Source: JADJTT01 sp049306275
GTDB taxonomy: Bacteria > Bacteroidota > Bacteroidia > Chitinophagales > Saprospiraceae
Assembly: GCA_049306275.1 (NCBI GenBank)
Contig: JBAQQB010000173.1
Span: forward strand, 62,001 to 126,000
DNA: 64,000 bases
Direction: 5' to 3'
Shown: positions 41,751 to 48,461 of the stretch, piece after piece
Position numbering within the stretch: the first letter of the stretch is position 1
Layout: the number at the start of each line of letters is the position of its first letter
The notes under the pieces: generated by a model
Database searches by the model: none
Told to the model about the DNA's origin: nothing
What the model saw: the letters and a program-made list of their open reading frames with translations, nothing else
Program-made: the position numbers and the translations under genes

Positions 41751-41918
41751 ATGAAAAAGCCCTCTTTCAAATCCTTGCTCGCAGTTGCCGCCTTGTTCGT
41801 AGCCCTCAGCACCCTTTCCTCCTGCAACAGGGGTTACGGCTGCCCGGATATCACGGTGAACACAACGACGGTTCAGGTTGTTAACCACGCGATTCAATCG
41901 CTGGTAAATCATGATTAA
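41751..41918 (+). CDS. Small lipoprotein of unknown function
   Basis: 55 residues. MKKPSFKSLLAVAALFVALSTLSSCN is a lipoprotein signal with lipobox LSSC, leaving only about 30 mature residues (NRGYGCPDITVNTTT...). A similar short start is seen in small Bacteroidota lipoproteins, but I cannot name a family. It overlaps the ytxJ start by 8 bp. ATG 41751 is chosen because 36 upstream in-frame codons cover the promoter. Confidence 0.68.
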   Translation: MKKPSFKSLLAVAALFVALSTLSSCNRGYGCPDITVNTTTVQVVNHAIQSLVNHD

Positions 41919-42258
41919 CTGGATTCCTATCCAAGACATTTCTCAGGTCGAAGAGATCAAGGCGTATTCCGGGCAAGTTCCCTGCATCATTTTCAAGCAC
42001 AGCACCCGCTGCTCCATCAGCACAGTAGCCAAATACAGGCTGGAGGGCGACTGGGATGTGCCGGAGGAAGCTGCCCGGGTTTACTTCCTTGATCTCATCG
42101 CATACCGCGATGTTTCCAACTATATAGGGGAAACGTTTGCGGTCTATCACGAATCGCCCCAAGTCCTGCTCATCCGCGGCGGCGAATGCGTTTTTGACGC
42201 TTCCCATCTGGATATTTCAGCTCCGGAATTGCGCGAGATGATCGGGGTTTCCGTTTGA
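41911..42258 (+). CDS. ytxJ: YtxJ family monothiol bacilliredoxin
   Basis: 115 residues, thioredoxin fold. The active-site region is IIFKHSTRCSISTVA with a single cysteine, as in BrxC/YtxJ, which removes bacillithiol from oxidised proteins. Later hallmarks are LIAYRDVSNYIGETFAVYHE and SPQVLLIRGG (cis-proline). The assignment implies a bacillithiol-using organism, as many Bacteroidota are. It is in an operon with the small lipoprotein and mnmD (4 bp downstream). Confidence 0.94.
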   Translation: MINWIPIQDISQVEEIKAYSGQVPCIIFKHSTRCSISTVAKYRLEGDWDVPEEAARVYFLDLIAYRDVSNYIGETFAVYHESPQVLLIRGGECVFDASHLDISAPELREMIGVSV

Positions 42259-42262
42259 AGCC

Positions 42263-42931
42263 ATGCCAGACGAGATCATACTGACGAGCGACGGGTCGCA
42301 TACGATCCTCTCCTCCCGCTATGGGGTAACCTATCACTCCCGATTCGGAGCGATCCAGGAGTCCATGCATGTCTTCATCCAGGCAGGTCTCCACTACAAA
42401 GCCGCTCAATCTTCCCGGCTGTCCGTGCTGGAAATGGGCTTCGGCACGGGTCTCAACGCCCTGCTCACCCTGATCGAAGCTCAGCGCAAGCACATCGATA
42501 TCGACTATGCCACCGTAGAGGCATTTCCCCTGGATATCCAACAGGCAGCCCAACTCAATTTCACCACCGTGCTGGAAATGCCGGAACTGGAAGAGACCTT
42601 CCAGCGCATGCACCGGATGGACTGGGGGCTCAGAACAGCCCTCGCTCCCGGTTTTCACTTCACGAAATGGAAAACCGCGTTCGAACAATACCAGCCGGAG
42701 CGCCCTTTTGACATCATCTACTTCGACGCCTTCGCACCCGGCGCCCAACCGGAATTGTGGGAATTGCCCCTGCTGGAAAAAATGTACACAGCCCTAGCTC
42801 CAGGAGGCGTACTCACCACCTACTGCGCCAAAGGCAGCGTAAAACGCAATCTCAAATCGCTGGGATTTTCCCTGGAAGCCCTGGAGGGCCCTCCCGGAAA
42901 GCGGGAAATGACCCGCGCTATCAAAGCCTGA
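42263..42931 (+). CDS. mnmD: tRNA 5-methylaminomethyl-2-thiouridine methyltransferase (MnmD)
   Basis: 222 residues. The stand-alone methyltransferase half of E. coli MnmC, completing the mnm5s2U34 wobble modification of tRNA. The SAM site is LSVLEMGFGTGLNALLTL, and the catalytic FDIIYFDAFAPGAQPELW is diagnostic of DUF752/MnmD; GGVLTTYCAKGSVKRNLK and GPPGKREMTRA close the fold. The C-terminal FAD oxidase half (MnmC1) is absent. Confidence 0.95.
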   Translation: MPDEIILTSDGSHTILSSRYGVTYHSRFGAIQESMHVFIQAGLHYKAAQSSRLSVLEMGFGTGLNALLTLIEAQRKHIDIDYATVEAFPLDIQQAAQLNFTTVLEMPELEETFQRMHRMDWGLRTALAPGFHFTKWKTAFEQYQPERPFDIIYFDAFAPGAQPELWELPLLEKMYTALAPGGVLTTYCAKGSVKRNLKSLGFSLEALEGPPGKREMTRAIKA

Positions 42932-42935
42932 GCCA

Positions 42936-43901
42936 TTAATTGCCCACCTGAAAGAAAAACTCTACCGACTGGGGTGAAAACCTGACATTTTTCACATAAT
43001 CCGGTGAGCAGGTCAGGTTCAGGGGCACAGTGTTCTGACTGGACCGTTGTTCGATGCCGCTCAGATCCGCTTCGATGGTGAAATCGGAGGCATTTACGAG
43101 ATTATACGCACTCATGCCCACTACACAGTAAACCGTCACCGAGCCGGGGAAAATGCGGATACTCTCCGGCGCATGGTTGACGTTGACCGGGACGTAGAAA
43201 ACGGTTTTCTCTACCACCGGTTCGACATTGACCTCAAGACGGGTCTCCGCGACATCAAATTCCAATACCCCCTCTTTATCTTTTGCCAGTGGAATAGTGG
43301 CCGTGAACCCCGACTTCAACAGCGGGGTCTGCCCGGGCTCCGTTGGCCATGACTTCAGCTCTCCCACAATGGAGGCCGGGCCGGTTATCGTCAGGCTGTC
43401 GGGAGTAAGGAGGAATGGCGATTGCAAATCGTGCTGAGGCTGAAGCCTGATTTGATAAGCCAGTAAAAGGGGCACGCGGCGGGTGGCCCGGGCTTCATAT
43501 TTCAGGGAGATGAAATCCAGGTTTATGTTTTTTACAGCCAGATTGTCTTGCGAAAGCAAGCCTTGTAGCCGGTCGATGATCAGCCGGCGGTCGAGCAGGG
43601 AAGCAGGCAGTTGGTTCAGGTCGAAGACCAGGACTTCTTTTTTTCGAAAAATGGAATGATACAGCAAGTTCCAACCCGTGCCGCTGACCTGGGCAGTCAC
43701 CAGCTCAGGAGGCCTTTGGGTAAAGGCCTCCTGAGCTGGCAACACGTACTGGCACTGAAATGCCCAGTCGGTCTCATATTGTTGTGAAAGCTTGACGAGG
43801 AACCAAAAAACGGCCGCAATCGCGAAACAGATCAATAGATCGGCCCGGTCTTCCCGGAGCGTAATGCGAATTTCCCTGTTGAATAAGGCGATTGGGTTCA
43901 T
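42936..43901 (-). CDS. YbbR-like (CdaR-type) domain protein
   Basis: 321 residues. One N-terminal membrane helix (LLICFAIAAVFWFLVKL, about residues 23-40) is followed by YbbR-like beta domains outside the membrane (for example LLLAYQIRLQ, DSLTITGPASIVGEL). In Firmicutes such proteins (CdaR) regulate diadenylate cyclase; here the gene is in the DUF1573-yajC-ybbR cluster typical of Bacteroidota. A perfect 40-bp palindrome lies within it at 43700-43739. It converges with mnmD (4-bp gap). Confidence 0.85.
   Translation of the reverse strand: MNPIALFNREIRITLREDRADLLICFAIAAVFWFLVKLSQQYETDWAFQCQYVLPAQEAFTQRPPELVTAQVSGTGWNLLYHSIFRKKEVLVFDLNQLPASLLDRRLIIDRLQGLLSQDNLAVKNINLDFISLKYEARATRRVPLLLAYQIRLQPQHDLQSPFLLTPDSLTITGPASIVGELKSWPTEPGQTPLLKSGFTATIPLAKDKEGVLEFDVAETRLEVNVEPVVEKTVFYVPVNVNHAPESIRIFPGSVTVYCVVGMSAYNLVNASDFTIEADLSGIEQRSSQNTVPLNLTCSPDYVKNVRFSPQSVEFFFQVGN
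43700..43739. repeat. Perfect 18-bp inverted repeat with 4-base loop inside ybbR coding sequence
   Basis: Arms 43700-43717 and 43722-43739 are exact reverse complements around GGGT. On the coding strand they encode parts of the stretch LPAQEAFTQRPPELV at about residues 54-68 of the YbbR protein. No intergenic function is possible at this location; it would fold into a very stable hairpin in mRNA. Confidence 0.9.
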
Positions 43902-43915
43902 ACCTGAAGCCGTGG

Positions 43916-44269
43916 TCAGGATTCGCTGGTCGTCGTAGTGCTATTGCTGGCAGGACGGTTGGCTGCGATTTTGTTGACCATTTCCGTCATCTCCTTGGAG
44001 ATGGCGCTTTTTACCACCCGGATAAAGACCTTGCTTCCAACCTCAAGGGTCACGATATCATCTTCGATCTTGTTGATCCGGCCGATGATCCCGCTGCCGG
44101 TGACCACCTCGTCGCCTTTTTGCATGGAATCAACGAATTTGGTCTGTTCTTTCTGCTTCTTTGCCTGAGGGCGGATCAGAAAGAAGTAGAAAACCACGAA
44201 GATCAGGGCGAAAAACAGGAGGTTCATGTAAGATGCAGGTCCTGCGGCCTGGAGAAATAATGCTGTCAT
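43916..44269 (-). CDS. yajC: Preprotein translocase subunit YajC
   Basis: 117 residues. An accessory of SecDF. One membrane helix (MNLLFFALIFVVFYFFLIRP, about 15-34) is followed by the RPQAKKQKE motif and a soluble YajC domain with GDEVVTGSGIIGRI and ITLEVG-like VTLEVGSKVFIRVVKSAI. The tail is a Ser/Thr-rich linker (STTTTSES). secD/secF are not adjacent. It is 6 bp after DUF1573 and 14 bp before ybbR. Confidence 0.95.
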   Translation of the reverse strand: MTALFLQAAGPASYMNLLFFALIFVVFYFFLIRPQAKKQKEQTKFVDSMQKGDEVVTGSGIIGRINKIEDDIVTLEVGSKVFIRVVKSAISKEMTEMVNKIAANRPASNSTTTTSES

Positions 44270-44275
44270 ATTAGA

Positions 44276-44770
44276 TTATTTGATGTTCTGCGGTTTGACA
44301 AATCCTACCAGGGCTACCTTGGTCTGGGAAGGATAGGTGTTGGCTGTAATGGTTACCTCTTTGCGCTGGGCTTCCGGTTTATTCAGGGTATTGAACACCA
44401 CCTTGACCTCGCTTCCCTCTCCGGGAGCAATGGCCTCTGTGGGGTATGAAGGCACGGTACAACCACAGGTAGAGCGGGCATCGGAAATCAAAAGGGGAAC
44501 CTTACCGGTATTGGTAAACCGGAAAATATGGACGACCTCCTCCCCTTCCGTAACTTCTCCAAAGTTAAATTCCTCCTCTTCAAATGAGATCTTTGCCACA
44601 TTGACCGTATCAAGCGGTTGGTTGGCCGTAGCCGGATTGCGGATAATGGAAGAGATCGTACCGCCGACCGGAACCTCCTCTACCCTTTTGCCTTCTTCGG
44701 AAGCCGGCTGGCAGGAAAGAAAGGCAAGTGCAAAAAGTGCAGGAAAAATTGAGAACTTCGTCTTCATCAT
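44276..44770 (-). CDS. DUF1573 domain lipoprotein
   Basis: 164 residues. The signal ALFALAFLSCQPASEE gives a lipobox LSC at about residue 20. The DUF1573 (ASH-like) domain follows: FNFGEVTEGEEVVHIFRFTN, GKVPLLISDARSTCGCTVPS, PGEGSEVKVVFN and KEVTITANTYPSQTKV. Family members are abundant in Bacteroidota; function unknown. It shares a cluster with yajC and ybbR. The start is MM; either ATG (44770 or 44767) is possible. Confidence 0.88.
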   Translation of the reverse strand: MMKTKFSIFPALFALAFLSCQPASEEGKRVEEVPVGGTISSIIRNPATANQPLDTVNVAKISFEEEEFNFGEVTEGEEVVHIFRFTNTGKVPLLISDARSTCGCTVPSYPTEAIAPGEGSEVKVVFNTLNKPEAQRKEVTITANTYPSQTKVALVGFVKPQNIK

Positions 44771-44788
44771 TCATTCATTAACACGGGG

Positions 44789-44796
44789 CAAAGGTA
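44789..44796 (-). promoter_or_regulatory. Putative -7 element of DUF1573-yajC-ybbR (TACCTTTG)
   Basis: Exact TAnnTTTG box on the minus strand, 18 bp before the ATG at 44770. No TTTG at the expected -33. The adjacent plus-strand TACATTTT (44795-44802) may serve the divergent aroK. Confidence 0.5.
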
Positions 44797-44817
44797 CATT
44801 TTTTGCCCATATTTAAA

Positions 44818-45351
44818 ATGAGAACAACAAGGCCATTGTTCAAGCCTATTTTCCTCATTGGCATGATGGGCTGCGGAAAATCTACCACAGGAAAACAACT
44901 CGCCAACCTCCTGGGTTGGCCCTTTATCGACCTGGATCGGTTAATTGAAGACGAAAGCGGCCTTTCCATCCCGGAAATATTCAGCCGCTATGGGGAGGAG
45001 AAATTCCGCCAGCTGGAACGGGAAGCATTGCACAAGACCCTGGCTATTCAGGAACCCTTCGTGGCAGCCACCGGTGGCGGCACGCCCTGCTTCTTTGACA
45101 ACATGCTGAAAATGAAAGAAAAAGGTTGGGTTGTTTACATCCGCACTCCAATCGAAATCCTGGTAAGACGCCTCGCGAAGGAGGCGTCTGAGCGCCCTTT
45201 ATTTTATCCTCAAAATGGTGAGAAAATTCTAACTGAGTTAATAAAAAAAAGAAAGGAGTATTACGAGCAGGCTCACATCGTCTACGAACAAAAACGCGAG
45301 GGGATGAAAATTGCGGAGGAATTGTTTGGGTTGGTGAAGAGTGAAGGGTGA
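44818..45351 (+). CDS. aroK: Shikimate kinase
   Basis: 177 residues. It phosphorylates shikimate at O3 in chorismate synthesis. Walker A is LIGMMGCGKSTTGKQLA, the shikimate-binding DLDRLIEDESGLSIPEIF (D-x-D), the arginine FRQLEREAL, AATGGGTPCF and the lid RRLAKEASERPLF. I chose ATG 44818 over a TTG five codons earlier. The last codons (VKSEG) lie within a heptamer-repeat hairpin, so the C-terminus may have been extended or reshaped by that repeat. Confidence 0.95.
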   Translation: MRTTRPLFKPIFLIGMMGCGKSTTGKQLANLLGWPFIDLDRLIEDESGLSIPEIFSRYGEEKFRQLEREALHKTLAIQEPFVAATGGGTPCFFDNMLKMKEKGWVVYIRTPIEILVRRLAKEASERPLFYPQNGEKILTELIKKRKEYYEQAHIVYEQKREGMKIAEELFGLVKSEG

Positions 45352-45399
45352 AGAGTCCCTTCACTCTTCACCCTTCACCCTTCACCCTTCACTCTTCAC
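45334..45399. repeat. Heptamer-repeat hairpin between convergent genes
   Basis: The left arm has GTGAAGA/GTGAAGG words (45334-45356); the right arm has five TTCACYC-type words (45363-45399), including three copies of CCCTTCA. The 15 bases 45334-45348 pair perfectly with 45385-45399. It begins inside the aroK 3' end and finishes one base before the stop codon of the DUF4397 gene, so it probably ends transcription in both directions. Confidence 0.8.
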
Positions 45400-48336
45400 T
45401 TATTTCATAATCACCAGCTTCTGCACTGCGCTACCGCTCTGGGTTTGCAGTTGCACAAAGTACATACCCGGAGCGAGCGCTCCGGTTTCAATGCTGAATG
45501 AGCTCTTACCAGCGCTCAGTTGTCCCTGAAAGACATTGCCAACGATGCGGCCGTTCGTATCCAACAGGCGGATTGCGGCCCACTGGGTGGAAGCCATATC
45601 GACCTGGAGCATCGGCATAAGGCCCTGGTGCGCCGGGTTGGGCGACACCGACCAGTCGCTGAGCGACGTAACTTCATTGGCCGAGAGGATCAGTTCGAGC
45701 GGGAAGGTGGTACCATCGGGCAATGCCACCCATACGCCGAACCCAGGCTCAGCGCCGCTGAGGAAACCGGAAGCGAAGACCACGGCAGCGCCGCCGTCCA
45801 ACCCTGTGATATCCGCGGCATAGGTAGCCACCACCGTCGAGTTGTCGTCGGCAGGCGTGATGTCGAGTTCATAGGCGCCGGCAGGCACGTTGAGGTAGTC
45901 AGCGCTGAACTCGCCGTAGGCGATGTTGTCGAAGAGTACCGGACCGCCGTCGGAAACCAGGACATCCACTTCCGGAGCATCGGGCGAGCCGTGGTAGAGC
46001 AGGAGGTCTACGCCGGACGCTGCGCTCTCGCGGCCGCCTGCATAGACTGCCAGACCGAAGGGCGTCGTCGGGTCGCCGGCTACGCCGGTAGCCATCACGA
46101 CCAGGGTCTGGCCGTTTTCGCCGAACACGACCGGTGCGTCGAACACCGCGTCGGTCGCCGGGTTGCCGCCCTGCGGTACGATGGTGACCTGAACCTCTTC
46201 ATTCGCAGGCGTAAACAGGTAGGGCGTTGCCTCGCGGAATCCCAGATTCGGAATTGCAAGAGCGCCATTCAGGTAAACGTCGACCGTTGGATCGGGAGAG
46301 TTGTGGATGATCTGGGTGCGGGAAATTTCAACCGCTTCAAGTTCATACACGTTTCCTTCAGCATCGGCGGCGAAGAGGCCGAAACCGGGCGTACCTCCCA
46401 GGAGGCCGGAAGCGAAGACCGTCAGGGCTGCGTCTTCCAGAAGACTCAGCGGGGCCAGGAAGGTAGCCACGATATCAGGACCGCCGGTAGCACGGATGTC
46501 GAGGAAATAACCTTCGGCTGGCAACTCCAGATAGCCGGCGTATTCGCCATATGCCAGGTCCGTTACCAGGTTGCCGATGGTTCGCGCATCGATATCAACT
46601 GCAGGCGCGCCGGGGGAGCTGTGCAGCGCAAGCACGTCAACATTGCCGGCTTCTGCAGCCTGCTGCCTCGCGCCTGCATAGATCTGAAGGCCAAAGGGAA
46701 AATCGGGATCGCCCACCAGACCGCCAGCCGTCACGATGTAGTTTTCACCGCCTTCCAGACCACCGGGCAGCGGGAAAGTTGCGATCGCGTCAGCCACGGA
46801 AGAACTGTTGCCTGGCGCTACGCTGATCGTCAGCGGGAGGCCCGCCGGGATGGCGAAGAAACCGGTTGCGGTGCGGAAACCGAAATCACCAACGGCCAGA
46901 CCACCGTTGAGGTACACATCGACCACTTCCGCGCCCGGGCTGGGAGAGTTGTGGATGATATTGACTTCAGCAAATTCGGTGATCTGCGGAATTTCGATCA
47001 CATCGCCATTCGCCAGGGCTGCAAAAAGGCCGAAGCCCGGGTTGCCGCCCACCAGACCGGAGGCGAAGACCGTAGCAGCGCCGCCACCCAGGCCCTGCAG
47101 GTCGGCGTAGAAGGGAATGTCCACCCCAAGGCTGGGCACGCCCACGGTCAGGAAATACGGCGCTGCGGGAGCGCTGACATAGCCGGTGAATTCGCCATAC
47201 GTTACATCAGTAGCAAGGGTACCTGTCACGACCCCGAAAACGGAGACGTCGACGCCGGGAGCCCCGGGCGAGCCGTGCAGGATATTGAAGTCTACGTTAT
47301 CCATGGAAGCGCTGCTCTCGCGGGCATCGGCCTGGACATCAAGGTCAAAGGGGAAAAGTGGATCACCCGCGATACCATTAGCCACCACCACATAGGAACC
47401 GCCATTTGCCAGCGTCAGCGGGCCGCCGGTATACACGTTGATCACGGAGGGGTCGCCACCCGCCGGGGTGACGGCGAGGTCAAGAGGCGTTTCAGCAGGA
47501 ACGAAGACAAAAGGCGTGGCCGTACGGAATTCAAATCCGGGCAGGAACAGGTCGCCATTCACGTAAATATCGACAGTGGGCGAAGGCGAGTTGTGGATCA
47601 GCTGCACGCGGGCCACCGGCGAAGCGGGCAGTTCAACGACCGTGCCGTCAGGCAAGGCCGCGAAAAGGCCGAAAGCGGGGCTGCCGCCCAGCAGGCCGGA
47701 GGCGAAAACAGTGGCTGCGCCGCCTGCCAGTCCTGACAGATCAGCGCGGAAAGTAGCAACGATGCCGGGGTCGCCCGCAGCGCGGATATCGAGGTAGTAG
47801 GTAGCCGGGTCGACGGACAAGTAGCCGGCATATGCCCCAAAATCAAGCGACTGGATCAGGGTACCGACCGTGCGCGCATCGACGTCGACAGCGGGCGCAT
47901 CGGGAGAGCCGTGGAAAACAGCGACGTCGACCTTGCCAGCCACAGCAGCGGACTCCTGCGCTGCGCCATTGACATACAGATTGAAGGGCTTGTCCGGATC
48001 ACCAACAATACCTGCCGCAGTAACCACGTAGGTTCCGCCGTCAGCAAGGCTTCCGATCGGGAAGCTGGCCACAGCAGGGTCTGCGGGGGTGCTGGGGTTG
48101 ACTTTCACATCGACGGTCAGATCGGCGCCCGAAGGCACATCCAGAAAGGGAGTCGCTGCCCGGAAAGGCACTGCGGTGAGTTGCGGAAGCAAGGCCCCGT
48201 TGACGTAGATGTCGACGACCGGACCGCTGCCCGTGCCCGGTGTGGGCGAGTTGTGAATGATCTGGACCCTGGCTGTCTGGGCCTGTGCGAACACAACCGC
48301 CAGCATTAGGGCCACCATGGTAAGCCACTGTTTCAT
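45400..48336 (-). CDS. Secreted DUF4397 tandem-repeat protein with T9SS sorting domain
   Basis: 978 residues. A signal peptide (MKQWLTMVALMLAVVFAQAQ) is followed by four modules of about 215 residues starting near 22, 241, 453 and 670, each with two DUF4397 domains. Each module opens with (A/S)RVQIIHNSP-type sequence and VDIYVNG, and its second half starts VDVAVFHGSPDAPAVDV or similar and ends GGAATVFASGLLGG-PGFGLFAA. The final 85 residues (WSVSPNPAHQGLMPM ... LAPGMYFVQLQ) are a T9SS type A sorting domain. Surface display is expected; binding function is unknown. Modules are similar enough in DNA to suggest duplication. Confidence 0.9.
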   Translation of the reverse strand: MKQWLTMVALMLAVVFAQAQTARVQIIHNSPTPGTGSGPVVDIYVNGALLPQLTAVPFRAATPFLDVPSGADLTVDVKVNPSTPADPAVASFPIGSLADGGTYVVTAAGIVGDPDKPFNLYVNGAAQESAAVAGKVDVAVFHGSPDAPAVDVDARTVGTLIQSLDFGAYAGYLSVDPATYYLDIRAAGDPGIVATFRADLSGLAGGAATVFASGLLGGSPAFGLFAALPDGTVVELPASPVARVQLIHNSPSPTVDIYVNGDLFLPGFEFRTATPFVFVPAETPLDLAVTPAGGDPSVINVYTGGPLTLANGGSYVVVANGIAGDPLFPFDLDVQADARESSASMDNVDFNILHGSPGAPGVDVSVFGVVTGTLATDVTYGEFTGYVSAPAAPYFLTVGVPSLGVDIPFYADLQGLGGGAATVFASGLVGGNPGFGLFAALANGDVIEIPQITEFAEVNIIHNSPSPGAEVVDVYLNGGLAVGDFGFRTATGFFAIPAGLPLTISVAPGNSSSVADAIATFPLPGGLEGGENYIVTAGGLVGDPDFPFGLQIYAGARQQAAEAGNVDVLALHSSPGAPAVDIDARTIGNLVTDLAYGEYAGYLELPAEGYFLDIRATGGPDIVATFLAPLSLLEDAALTVFASGLLGGTPGFGLFAADAEGNVYELEAVEISRTQIIHNSPDPTVDVYLNGALAIPNLGFREATPYLFTPANEEVQVTIVPQGGNPATDAVFDAPVVFGENGQTLVVMATGVAGDPTTPFGLAVYAGGRESAASGVDLLLYHGSPDAPEVDVLVSDGGPVLFDNIAYGEFSADYLNVPAGAYELDITPADDNSTVVATYAADITGLDGGAAVVFASGFLSGAEPGFGVWVALPDGTTFPLELILSANEVTSLSDWSVSPNPAHQGLMPMLQVDMASTQWAAIRLLDTNGRIVGNVFQGQLSAGKSSFSIETGALAPGMYFVQLQTQSGSAVQKLVIMK

Positions 48337-48461
48337 AATCTTATTTTTTTGGTTAGAAATGAGAGTACAACAAAGCCCCTCCCACCCTGTTCACAAGAAT
48401 GCATCAAATGACCCTTGAAAATAAATTTTGGCTATTTTTAGGCATTTTTGAAAGACACCGC

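Noticed and set aside
45334..45400. Possible CRISPR-like array
   Set aside because: Repeats are 7 bp, adjacent, without spacers, and no cas genes are present; it is a hairpin of short words.
45520..47736. 738-codon antisense open frame opposite the DUF4397 gene
   Set aside because: A shadow of the repeated modules; composition follows the sense codons and there is no separate start signal.
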